A stretch of DNA of 13,844 nt from JBBDST01 sp040904765 (GTDB lineage: Bacteria; Actinomycetota; Nitriliruptoria; Nitriliruptorales; Nitriliruptoraceae). Of this stretch, positions 7,610 through 13,844 are shown in pieces. Where the stretch lies: the NCBI GenBank assembly GCA_040904765.1, contig JBBDST010000001.1, forward strand, positions 1 to 13,844. Reading direction: 5' to 3'. The notes beneath the pieces are model-generated. The model had not been told where the DNA came from, did no database searches, and was given only the letters and a program-made list of their open reading frames with translations. Within the stretch, counting starts at the first letter, position 1. Every line of letters starts with the position of its first letter. A program made the translations under genes and the position numbers.

Positions 7610-8923
7610 TTACAACCGGTGAACGTGTGGGGCGTCGATACCGAGCCGTTTTAACACCCCGCGGGTGTCAAACACCAGTCGGCTGGAGGCCACCAGCGTG
7701 GCGTAGTCGATACGGTCGTGGTCGGTGAGGATCACCGTAACATCGCAGTCTTTGGCGTCAGCAACCTCGTCGTGAGCTTCAAAGCCGTGCCGTTTTATGT
7801 TGGCATTTGGCACGTGCGGGTCATGGACCGACACGTGAACGTCTCGCGCCCCAAGACCGCGCAGCACGTCCATAGCAGGAGATTCTCGTTCGTCGGCGAT
7901 GTTTCGTTTGTAGGCGATACCCACGGCAAACACGCGGGCGGTTGGAAGTGCCACGTCGTGGTCGTGCAGCAACGTGGCAAGCCGGGTGATGATGTATTCG
8001 GGCATCGCCAAGTTGACGTCTTCAGCCAGATCGATAAACCGGGTAGGGACGTTTAGGTGCCGTGCACGCCAGGCGAGAAACTGCGGGTCAAGTGGGATGC
8101 AGTGCCCGCCAACGCCAGGACCGGGGTAGAACGCCTGGAAGCCAAACGGTTTGGTGGCGGCAGCGTCGATAACTTCCCACACGTCAATGCCAAACGCGTG
8201 CGCGACCTGGGCAAGTTCGTTGACGAGCGCAATGTTCACGGCCCGATAGGTGTTTTCGAGCAGTTTGGTGAGTTCGGCAGCTTTGGCCGTACTGACCGTA
8301 TGCACGTTTGTGACGAGCCGCTCGTAGGCGGCCTTGGCGACTGCAGTGCTCACCGGGGTGACCCCGCCGACCACTTTAGGGATGTCTGCGGTGTGTAAGA
8401 CGTTGCCTGGATCAACCCGTTCGGGCGAGAACGCCACATACACGTTCTCGTCCAACGTCAGTCCGGCTTGATCGATTGCCGGCAGCAGATATTCCTCGGT
8501 GGTTCCCGGATAGGTGGTGGATTCAAGGACGATGAGTTGGCCCGGTCGGGCTACACCAGCGACGGTGGCGGCAGCCGATTCGATGAAACGCATGTCGGGA
8601 TGCCGGTTGACGCCAAGCGGTGATGGCACGGCGATAAACAGCGCGTCGGCGTCTTTGAGCGCGTTGGCGTCGGTGGTGAATTCGACTCCGCTGGCGACTG
8701 CGGTGGCAAGTTCTTCGCTGGTGACGTCTTCGATGCGACTGATGCCGGCTTTGAGTTCGGCAACTTTCGGTTCGGAAACGTCATAGCCGATGACGTCAAG
8801 GCCACGGTTATGGGCGGTGATGGCCAAAGGCAGGCCGACGTAGCCAAGGCCGATCACGCCGGCCGTCCAACGTTGGGACGTGAAGCGGTCGATCTGTGCG
8901 GTTACGTGAGCGGGTAGTGACAT
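7610..8923 (-). CDS. UDP-N-acetylglucosamine 6-dehydrogenase-like nucleotide sugar dehydrogenase
   Basis: NAD-dependent enzyme that oxidises C6 of a UDP-sugar twice to give a uronic acid donor. It has 437 residues: Rossmann motif GVIGLGYVGLPLA (22-34), VPSPLGVNRHPD (99-110), SPERVDPGN (166-174), Lys220 in TKLLENTYRAVNIALVNELA, the catalytic Cys275 in YPGPGVGGHCIPLDPQFLAW, and the C-terminal domain motif GIAYKRNIADERESPA. The SPER.DPGN and FYPGPG.GGHCIP forms match WbpA/TviB (UDP-GlcNAc to UDP-GlcNAcA) better than UDP-glucose dehydrogenase, so an N-acetylated uronate in the glycan is likely. UDP-ManNAc dehydrogenase (WecC) is a possible alternative. ATG at 8923 has an excellent GAGGA 7 nt upstream. 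Confidence 0.92.
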   Translation of the reverse strand: MSLPAHVTAQIDRFTSQRWTAGVIGLGYVGLPLAITAHNRGLDVIGYDVSEPKVAELKAGISRIEDVTSEELATAVASGVEFTTDANALKDADALFIAVPSPLGVNRHPDMRFIESAAATVAGVARPGQLIVLESTTYPGTTEEYLLPAIDQAGLTLDENVYVAFSPERVDPGNVLHTADIPKVVGGVTPVSTAVAKAAYERLVTNVHTVSTAKAAELTKLLENTYRAVNIALVNELAQVAHAFGIDVWEVIDAAATKPFGFQAFYPGPGVGGHCIPLDPQFLAWRARHLNVPTRFIDLAEDVNLAMPEYIITRLATLLHDHDVALPTARVFAVGIAYKRNIADERESPAMDVLRGLGARDVHVSVHDPHVPNANIKRHGFEAHDEVADAKDCDVTVILTDHDRIDYATLVASSRLVFDTRGVLKRLGIDAPHVHRL

Positions 8924-8930
8924 CGTGTTT

Positions 8931-8935
8931 TCCTC
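8931..8935 (-). promoter_or_regulatory. Shine-Dalgarno sequence of the nucleotide sugar dehydrogenase gene
   Basis: GAGGA on the minus strand, 7 nt before the ATG at 8923. It is the strongest ribosome binding site seen in the leftward unit. It fits a gene that follows a 71-nt spacer and so cannot rely on coupling to the wzt stop. Confidence 0.7.
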
Positions 8936-8944
8936 AAGTGGCTA

Positions 8945-8969
8945 CACGGGTTTGGGTTTGCAGCCCGTG
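8945..8969 (-). other. Small inverted repeat in the wzt to dehydrogenase spacer
   Basis: CACGGG (8945-8950) and CCCGTG (8964-8969) pair, extended by one G-T and one A-T pair to 8 bp with a 9-nt loop. It lies in the 71-nt gap (8924-8994) and ends 9 nt before the GAGGA ribosome binding site of the next gene. No U-run follows, so it is not a convincing terminator. It could be a processing or stabilising hairpin, or chance. Confidence 0.3.
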
Positions 8970-8994
8970 ATGAATGCTACTTCGATTTGGCTTG

Positions 8995-9741
8995 CTAACG
9001 GCCTTGGTTGGCCAGTGTCCGATAGTCGTTGACGACCGTTTCGGTGTCCCCGTCAGCAACGACGACGCCTTTATCAAGCCAAATCGCACGATTACATAGT
9101 TGGGTGATGGTGGACAGCGAATGGCTGACGATAAAGACGGTGCCGGCTTTGGAGCGCATGCCTTCGATTCTTTCTTGGCTTTTTCGTTTGAATTCCTCAT
9201 CCCCGACACTTAATGCTTCGTCGACAATGAGAATGTCGGGTTCGACCGCGGTGGCGACGGCAAAGTGCAGCCGTGCCCGCATCCCCGACGAGTAGGTGCG
9301 CATCGGCAGGTCAATAAAGTCGTTGAGTCCGGTAAAGGCGATGATTTCGGGGGTTTTCGCGTCGATTTGGGCTCGTGTGAGTCCAAGTGCAAGCCCGCCG
9401 AGGATGATGTTTCGCCGTCCGGAAAGGTTTGGGCGCAGCACAGCACTGACCCCAAGCAGGGTGGGTTGGGCGGTGGCGAACACGTCGCCGCTACTGACCG
9501 GTAAAAGCCCGGCGAGGGCTTTCATAAGGGTCGATTTGCCCGAGCCGTTGCGGCCGATCACACCGACAACGTCTTTTTCATACGCCGTGAGGCTGACGTC
9601 TTTGACGGCATGGATGCTGCGAAAAGCTGGGCGTGATCCGCCGCCGGTAAGCCGGTCGCGTAAACGTGGCCGCCGGTCTTCATACACCCGGTAGGTGACG
9701 TTTACCTGGTTTAACTGCACAGTGATGTTAGGCACGGCCAT
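8995..9741 (-). CDS. wzt: ABC transporter ATPase for surface polysaccharide export (Wzt/TagH-like)
   Basis: Cytosolic ATPase that powers export of a lipid-linked polysaccharide or teichoic-acid-type polymer through the Wzm-like permease. It has 248 residues: the family's N-terminal 'VTYRVYEDRR.RLRD' region before the fold, Walker A GRNGSGKST (63-71), LRPNLSGRRNI (102-111), ABC signature YSSGMRARL (150-158), Walker B ILIVDEA (170-176) and switch His207 in VSHS. It ends just after the nucleotide-binding domain, so it lacks the C-terminal carbohydrate-binding domain that lets some Wzt proteins recognise chain ends. Start is placed at ATG 9741, overlapping the wzm stop by 14 nt. GTG at 9735 is an alternative with GCGGGG upstream, and GTG at 9759 is the longest reading. 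Confidence 0.92.
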   Translation of the reverse strand: MAVPNITVQLNQVNVTYRVYEDRRPRLRDRLTGGGSRPAFRSIHAVKDVSLTAYEKDVVGVIGRNGSGKSTLMKALAGLLPVSSGDVFATAQPTLLGVSAVLRPNLSGRRNIILGGLALGLTRAQIDAKTPEIIAFTGLNDFIDLPMRTYSSGMRARLHFAVATAVEPDILIVDEALSVGDEEFKRKSQERIEGMRSKAGTVFIVSHSLSTITQLCNRAIWLDKGVVVADGDTETVVNDYRTLANQGR

Positions 9742-10654
9742 ACCCCGCTTCACCGGCACGAAACACCAGCAGACCGATCACCAGCACGGCGATCGACCAG
9801 ATGGTTGCTGACATCCAGAGCCAACCCAGCAGCGCGATCGGTTGGGATGACATGACGGCGCTACGCCACACCGACACGAGCGCATAGAACGGATTGGCGA
9901 TGAAAATGAACGTGACGATCGGGTGGGCAAACGCGTCGTGGAACCGGTCATCAACGGCATACAAAATGCCCGAACCGTAAAACACGAGCCGGAACAAAAA
10001 CGGCAGCAGATTTAACGTGTCCCGAAACGCATCGGCTGCGCGGGCGGCCAACAGTGACACGCCGGTGATGAACGCGACTTGCAGCACAAACGCCGGGATA
10101 ACCATCAGCAGCCCAAATCCGGGGCGTTCACCAAACGCGAACGTGACCGCGATCATTACCAGCAGTGACGGCAAAAAAGCGTAGGTGTGTTGTACGCAGG
10201 TTGACAGCGGCAGCAGGATGCGGGGAAACGCCAGCGAGCGGATCAGTCCTTCGTTACTGACAATCGTTGCGGCGCCGGCGGTGACCGTTTTTTGGGCCCA
10301 GTGGTAGGCGAGCACACCAACTGCGAGATAGACGATGAAGTTTTCCACCCCGCGGGTGGCGTTCAAGATGACATCGAACACCAGGTAGTACACGCCGATG
10401 AGAAGGATCGGGTTTAACAGGTGCCAGGCGTTGCCTAACGCCGTGTCCATGTGTTGGGCGTGGAGTTCGCCGCGGGCGTTTTCGAACGCGAAGGTGCGTC
10501 GGCGCCACACGTTTTTCAGATAGGTGGTGAGGCCCGGTTGTTCACCGAGTCGGATCAGCCCGTCGGGGGCGCTGGCAGGATGGGGCACGGCGTTCTCGCT
10601 GACGGTGACTGAAGCAGGACAATTCTTCACTTCGCAATGGCGCGTAAAGAGCAT
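9728..10654 (-). CDS. wzm: ABC-2 type permease for surface polysaccharide export (Wzm/TagG-like)
   Basis: Integral membrane subunit that pairs with the Wzt-like ATPase encoded next to it. Conserved features: an amphipathic 'YLKNVWRRRTFAFE' entry, then TALGNAWHLLNPILLIGVYY, AVGVLAYHWAQKTV, FPRILLPLSTCVQH, FRDTLNLLPFLFRLVFYG and NPFYALVSVWRSAVM. There are about six hydrophobic segments, as in the ABC2_membrane family. The start is uncertain. ATG at 10654 gives 308 residues, with a leader holding two Cys (HCEVKNC). GTG at 10588 would give 286 residues, nearer the usual size. Neither has a strong Shine-Dalgarno. Reading on to 10927 is rejected because it enters the divergent gene. It is the first gene of the leftward unit, and its stop overlaps wzt. 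Confidence 0.9.
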   Translation of the reverse strand: MLFTRHCEVKNCPASVTVSENAVPHPASAPDGLIRLGEQPGLTTYLKNVWRRRTFAFENARGELHAQHMDTALGNAWHLLNPILLIGVYYLVFDVILNATRGVENFIVYLAVGVLAYHWAQKTVTAGAATIVSNEGLIRSLAFPRILLPLSTCVQHTYAFLPSLLVMIAVTFAFGERPGFGLLMVIPAFVLQVAFITGVSLLAARAADAFRDTLNLLPFLFRLVFYGSGILYAVDDRFHDAFAHPIVTFIFIANPFYALVSVWRSAVMSSQPIALLGWLWMSATIWSIAVLVIGLLVFRAGEAGYGRA

Positions 10655-10725
10655 ACTCTTCGCGGTCACGGATTCTTTGACAGCCAACCCGCCGTTTGTC
10701 CACCGACGGCGCGAAGGACATGTGC
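10655..10725. promoter_or_regulatory. Divergent intergenic region, presumed promoters for wzm operon and rightward glycosyltransferase
   Basis: This is the only divergent gap in the window (71 nt, or 137 nt if wzm starts at 10588), so promoters for both directions are expected here. TTGACA at 10677-10682 on the plus strand is a perfect -35-like hexamer but has no recognisable -10 at 16-18 nt. AGAGCATACTCT (10648-10659) is a short imperfect inverted repeat overlapping the wzm ATG; its minus strand contains TATGCT, a possible weak -10. AAGGA at 10714-10718, 7 nt before ATG 10726, is a clear ribosome binding site for the rightward gene. Promoter positions are not resolved. Confidence 0.4.
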
Positions 10726-12330
10726 ATGACCGGCGAAATAGATCCAAGTATCGATACGCAAGCCACACGCGAAGCTGCGGCGGTGCGTTACACGTTGCAG
10801 CGGCTGATGAACCGGCGCAGTGTGCGTGTCGCGTTGGCGTTGAGTGCGCGCCGTTCACATGATCCGGACGTGTCGTGGCGGGCGGCGTTGCGTGGCGAAC
10901 TGCCCCGTGAGGATGTGATTGCCCCACACGCGCGCACCTACCCCGTGTTGTTTAACGAACTGGTAGTGCTGTCGACTGGCGCTGGGCTGCTCACCAGTAC
11001 CGCGATGCCGACCGTGCCGGTGACGGGCAACACGTTTGCGAAAGCGTTTTTGACTCACCGACCAAATCTGGTGTTGATCGATTCGTTGCGTGGCTGGACT
11101 GCCACCGAACTTGACGCGTTGAGCGTGCTGGCAAAAGAACATGGGGTGCCGGTAGTGGCTGTTGGGCCAGATCAAGCCGATGCAGTGAAAGATTGCACCC
11201 TTGCGGTGAGTATCGGGGTGCCCTTTGCTTCGGCTGATCTTGTGCTTGGCCCGCGCGTTGATGTGCAACAGTTCAATCCGGTCGACATGTTTCAGGTTCC
11301 CACCGCCAACGTCACGTCGTTGAACGCAGACGGGAAACGGGTAAGTGTGCAGCAGGCACGCTCAGCGCCGGTCGTGACGGTGACCGATCCGGCAAGTTAT
11401 GGCGTGTGGCGGATTCTTGAACTGATCGCCTCTGGTGCGCTGGTGTTGACGGGCGAATCGCAAACGTTACGTGACGTGTTTGAAACCGATGCGGATCTTG
11501 TGGTGGGAAGCGCCGATGCGCTGCTTTCCCGGCGTGATGTGGCGTTTGCCAAACCGGGTTGGCGTGACGACGTGTCGGTGCGGTTGCGTCGGCGCATCTA
11601 CCGTAACGCGACTACCTACGGGGCGGCAGCCACACTGGTGAGCCGCTTGTCTTTAGCTGAGCCGGTGGATGAGCGGGTGAGTGTGCTGCTGCCTACCCGT
11701 CGCGGTGGCGAACGGCTGGCGCAGGTGATGCGTGATCTTGCAAGCCAGACCTATCTGCCCTATGAGGTGGTGGTGATTGCTCACGGTGAGGTTGATGTGA
11801 GTGGTATCGATATGGCCGGTTCACGTGTGAAGATCCGTCACCTTCAGGTTGACGCATCCCGGCCACTTGGGGCCGTGTTAAACGCCGGTCTGCGTGGCGT
11901 GACGACCCCACTGGTCGCCAAAATGGATGACGATGACCGGTATGGGCCGCACCATCTCGAAGGGCTCGTGCATGCACTTCGCTACTCGGGTGCCTCAATT
12001 GTTGGTCGCAGAGCCCATGCGGTGTATGACGAGACACGTGACGTCATGATCGCACCCCATCGTGACAGTGAAGAACGGTTTGAAGATCATCTGCCTGGCG
12101 GGACACTCATGACCACCACGGCACTGCTAAAAGAGCTGAAATTTCGGCATGTGACAAGCGCGGTTGATACCGAACTGTTAAGGATGGTGTATGCGCGGGG
12201 CGGTTCGGCGTATTCAACCAACCGCTTTGGGTATGTACGTGTCCGTCATGGCGATCACACGTTTGCTGCACCCGACGGGTTCCATGGCGATATCACCCCC
12301 GGCTTTGCTCAGCGTTGGCTGGGGGCTTAA
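10726..12330 (+). CDS. Two-domain glycosyltransferase: degenerate GT-B/CgeB-like half fused to a GT2 half
   Basis: It has 534 residues. Residues 100-185 look like a Rossmann half (RPNLVLIDSLRGW at 112-124, HGVPVVAVGPDQAD at 139-152). Residues 224-310 resemble the C-terminal part of CgeB-like or group 1 transferases (SYGVWRILELIASGALVLTG, then ETDADLVVGSADALL and a final RRRIYRNATTYGAAATLVSRL). Residues 317-534 are a GT2 domain: VSVLLPTRRGGERLAQVM, QTYLPYEVVVIAHG, LGAVLNAGL, the acidic metal site KMDDDDRYGP (399-408) and a tail with FGYVRVRHGDHTF. The GT2 half looks catalytically competent; activity of the first half is doubtful. Start: ATG at 10726, because AAGGA (10714-10718) is 7 nt upstream and far too close to the ATG at 10720. 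The gene is divergent from the export operon and likely modifies the same or a related glycan, or a surface protein. Confidence 0.85.
   Translation: MTGEIDPSIDTQATREAAAVRYTLQRLMNRRSVRVALALSARRSHDPDVSWRAALRGELPREDVIAPHARTYPVLFNELVVLSTGAGLLTSTAMPTVPVTGNTFAKAFLTHRPNLVLIDSLRGWTATELDALSVLAKEHGVPVVAVGPDQADAVKDCTLAVSIGVPFASADLVLGPRVDVQQFNPVDMFQVPTANVTSLNADGKRVSVQQARSAPVVTVTDPASYGVWRILELIASGALVLTGESQTLRDVFETDADLVVGSADALLSRRDVAFAKPGWRDDVSVRLRRRIYRNATTYGAAATLVSRLSLAEPVDERVSVLLPTRRGGERLAQVMRDLASQTYLPYEVVVIAHGEVDVSGIDMAGSRVKIRHLQVDASRPLGAVLNAGLRGVTTPLVAKMDDDDRYGPHHLEGLVHALRYSGASIVGRRAHAVYDETRDVMIAPHRDSEERFEDHLPGGTLMTTTALLKELKFRHVTSAVDTELLRMVYARGGSAYSTNRFGYVRVRHGDHTFAAPDGFHGDITPGFAQRWLGA
12327..12330. other. 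Shared palindromic stop TTAA of two convergent genes
   Basis: TTAA reads as TAA at 12328-12330 for the rightward glycosyltransferase and as TAA at 12329-12327 for the leftward SLH gene, so the two coding regions overlap by 4 nt tail to tail. No terminator hairpin with a U-run is visible on either side. The best inverted repeat nearby is 5 bp (12313-12317 with 12333-12337), which is too weak. Confidence 0.85.
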
Positions 12331-13844
12331 CGCAACGTGCCTGTGTCAATTAGATAATCGGTGGTGCGCATCAGAAACGATGCCATAGCACCGCGGGTAA
12401 CCGGCGCATGCGGGCTGTAAGCAAATCCGCCAACACCGGCGATGACCCGCACACCGTTGAGCCGGTCGATGGGGTCTTCATGGACATTGTCGGTGTCGTC
12501 GGTGAACGTGTCCCGGTTGGCTGGCAGGGATTGGTCGGTGATGAACCGTGCCGTTTCGGCAATCATCCGGGCAGTTTGCCCGCGGGTGACTCGTTCGTGG
12601 GGTCCAAACGTGGTGGCGGTTTTACCGGTCAGGATGCCGGCTGCGGCGAGCCGTTCAATATTTGCCTTGTGCACGTTGGATGCGGTTACGTCGGTGAACG
12701 TGCTGGTGTTGACTTGTGGCAGGCTGCGACCACCGCGGGCTGCCATCTCGTCGATGAAAGCACTCAAAAACGTCGCCATCTGACCGCGAGTAACCGTCTC
12801 TTGGGGCATGTAGAGGGTTTCGGTGACTCCGCTAGTGATCGCATACTGACTCAAACAGTTGATCGTTTTTACATGCACGTTTGAGGCGATGTCAACAAAC
12901 GGCGAGGCGGCAAGCTGTGCGCCACACGCAAGGTCGGTGCCGCGAGCCGGGTTTGGCAGCGGCGCATACACAAACAGGCCGTTGGCAACCGAACGGCGGG
13001 CTTCACTGGGACGGTTGATGATGGTGGCGTTGCTGGTCATAACACTTGAACCGCCACCATCAAGGTTGATGGCGTCGCGGGCGCCAAGGTTTACAAGAAT
13101 CTGGGCGAGTTCACGCATATTCACGCCATCTGACCAGCCTGACTGGCGGCCATCGATGGTGACGAGCAGGACGGTCCCATCGGCGGCCTGGGCGATGGCG
13201 GTACGTGGCTGACGGCCGGTCAGGTGGGTTTCGCTAAAGCCTTCTTGGCGCCAGGCGGTGAGTGAACGTATTTGGCCGTTGCCGATTAGGTGCGGGCCAC
13301 CTGGCAGCGCGTGACGTAACCCGTTCCAGGCGTCTTGCGGGGTTTCGTACGGGTTAATTTGATTGGTGAGAGTCACTTGCGTGCCGGTAGCAAGAGGCTG
13401 CAACACGGGCGTTTTGTCGCCATAAGCGATCAACAGGCCGGCCCCTTGGTCGACGCGCACGGCAGTATCGGTAACCACCGAGGTGATCGAAGTGATTGAG
13501 GCTTGGCTGGCCGCATTGGTCGCCATAGCAAGCTGATCGAGGGTGACGATGATGCCTCCGGCCGGCACGTTGATGCTGCCGCCGTAACGGTCGTCAAAGA
13601 GGATCAGTTCGCCGGTTACGGCACGGGTGCCGTCGGTTGTGGTGCGTGGGTGACGGTTGAGTTCATCGACAGTGACCGTGTCGATGTCGGTAGTCAGCGT
13701 GATCGTGGTTGCCAACCGGTCGAATACCAGTGAGCCGTTGGTGCGAAAGCCGACACTGCCGCGCCCAAGGCGGGTCCCGCTACGAAAAGCGGCGTGGCCG
13801 GCGCTCATCTGGCCGTCTTCGACATACAGGCCGTTAGGTACGCC
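12327..13844 (-). CDS. Phosphodiester glycosidase (NAGPA) domain protein with three C-terminal SLH repeats, 5' end beyond window
   Basis: The frame stays open to the right edge (13844 is a codon boundary), and the first visible residues, GVPNGLYVEDGQMSAG, look like the interior of a NAGPA domain. The ATG at 13808 is therefore probably internal and the gene is partial; 505 residues are visible. Visible residues 1-290 are the NAGPA (DUF2233-type) domain, with GRQPRTAIAQ, LLVTIDGRQSGWSDGVNMRE and INLDGGGSSVM (259-269). The family cleaves GlcNAc-1-phosphodiester links, as in mammalian uncovering enzyme. Three S-layer homology repeats follow at about 313-365, 382-435 and 446-500, each with an F.D..... 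VH start and a VTRG.(M/T)A end. Two Cys (in LACG and INCL) flank the first repeat. Expected to be secreted and held to a wall polymer by the SLH repeats; the signal peptide is outside the window. Confidence 0.9.
   Translation of the reverse strand, partial: GVPNGLYVEDGQMSAGHAAFRSGTRLGRGSVGFRTNGSLVFDRLATTITLTTDIDTVTVDELNRHPRTTTDGTRAVTGELILFDDRYGGSINVPAGGIIVTLDQLAMATNAASQASITSITSVVTDTAVRVDQGAGLLIAYGDKTPVLQPLATGTQVTLTNQINPYETPQDAWNGLRHALPGGPHLIGNGQIRSLTAWRQEGFSETHLTGRQPRTAIAQAADGTVLLVTIDGRQSGWSDGVNMRELAQILVNLGARDAINLDGGGSSVMTSNATIINRPSEARRSVANGLFVYAPLPNPARGTDLACGAQLAASPFVDIASNVHVKTINCLSQYAITSGVTETLYMPQETVTRGQMATFLSAFIDEMAARGGRSLPQVNTSTFTDVTASNVHKANIERLAAAGILTGKTATTFGPHERVTRGQTARMIAETARFITDQSLPANRDTFTDDTDNVHEDPIDRLNGVRVIAGVGGFAYSPHAPVTRGAMASFLMRTTDYLIDTGTLR

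Noticed and set aside
10677..10705. Sigma-70-type promoter with TTGACA on the plus strand
   Set aside because: The -35-like hexamer is perfect, but the sequences 16 to 18 nt downstream (around CCACCG) bear no likeness to TATAAT.
10655..10927. Longer N-terminus for the Wzm-like permease reaching 10927
   Set aside because: It runs through the divergent gene's ribosome binding site and first 200 coding bases, and the peptide is of low-complexity shadow type with no family resemblance.
12311..12340. Bidirectional terminator between the convergent genes
   Set aside because: Only a 5-bp stem with a 15-nt loop can form and there is no T-run on either strand.
12408..12884. A 158-codon open frame on the plus strand opposite the SLH repeats
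   Set aside because: It is a shadow of the SLH coding region, which shows three clear repeats on the other strand.
1..13844. Mobile element, CRISPR or defence island
   Set aside because: No transposase, integrase, direct-repeat array, tRNA or known defence domain was seen; all genes fit ordinary metabolism or surface-glycan synthesis.

Overview
The window looks like chromosomal DNA of an actinobacterium. Base composition is moderately high in G+C (high fifties by eye), and GTG starts are common. A GuaB3-type IMP-dehydrogenase relative sits directly upstream of guaA, an actinobacterial arrangement. The last gene carries S-layer-homology repeats of the 'VTRGQMATFL' type, which I associate with deep-branching Actinomycetota such as Acidimicrobiia or Nitriliruptoria. 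That placement is inferred from family resemblance, not from a search.

Layout. Eight complete genes and one cut gene run leftward without a convincing terminator between them. In transcription order they are: an ABC-2 glycan-export permease (Wzm-like), its ATPase (Wzt-like), a UDP-GlcNAc-type 6-dehydrogenase, a GT4 glycosyltransferase, a GT2 glycosyltransferase, a WbaP-like priming phosphoglycosyltransferase, guaB3, guaA, a branched-chain-amino-acid-type ABC substrate-binding lipoprotein, and the first 45 codons of its LivH permease at the left edge. Most junctions overlap by 4 nt (GTGA or ATGA) or lie within a few bases, so translational coupling is likely. A perfect 15-bp hairpin separates the binding-protein gene from livH. 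Divergent from wzm, a rightward gene encodes a two-domain glycosyltransferase (degenerate GT-B/CgeB-like half plus GT2 half). It meets, tail to tail, a leftward gene running off the right edge that encodes a phosphodiester glycosidase (NAGPA) domain followed by three SLH repeats. The two share the palindromic TTAA as stop codons.

How the genes may work together. The right two thirds is a surface-glycan locus: a membrane priming enzyme places the first sugar-phosphate on undecaprenyl phosphate, glycosyltransferases extend it, a dehydrogenase supplies an acidic (uronic) sugar nucleotide, and Wzm/Wzt flips the product. The adjacent SLH protein would bind wall-linked polymer through its SLH repeats, and its NAGPA domain belongs to a family that cleaves GlcNAc-1-phosphodiester links. 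The most interesting reading is therefore a secondary-cell-wall-polymer locus that encodes both the polymer machinery and a polymer-bound remodelling enzyme. This is inference. The left third is GMP synthesis followed by amino-acid uptake.

No RNA genes, insertion sequences, CRISPR arrays or phage genes were seen. No stretch over 300 bases lacks a gene.
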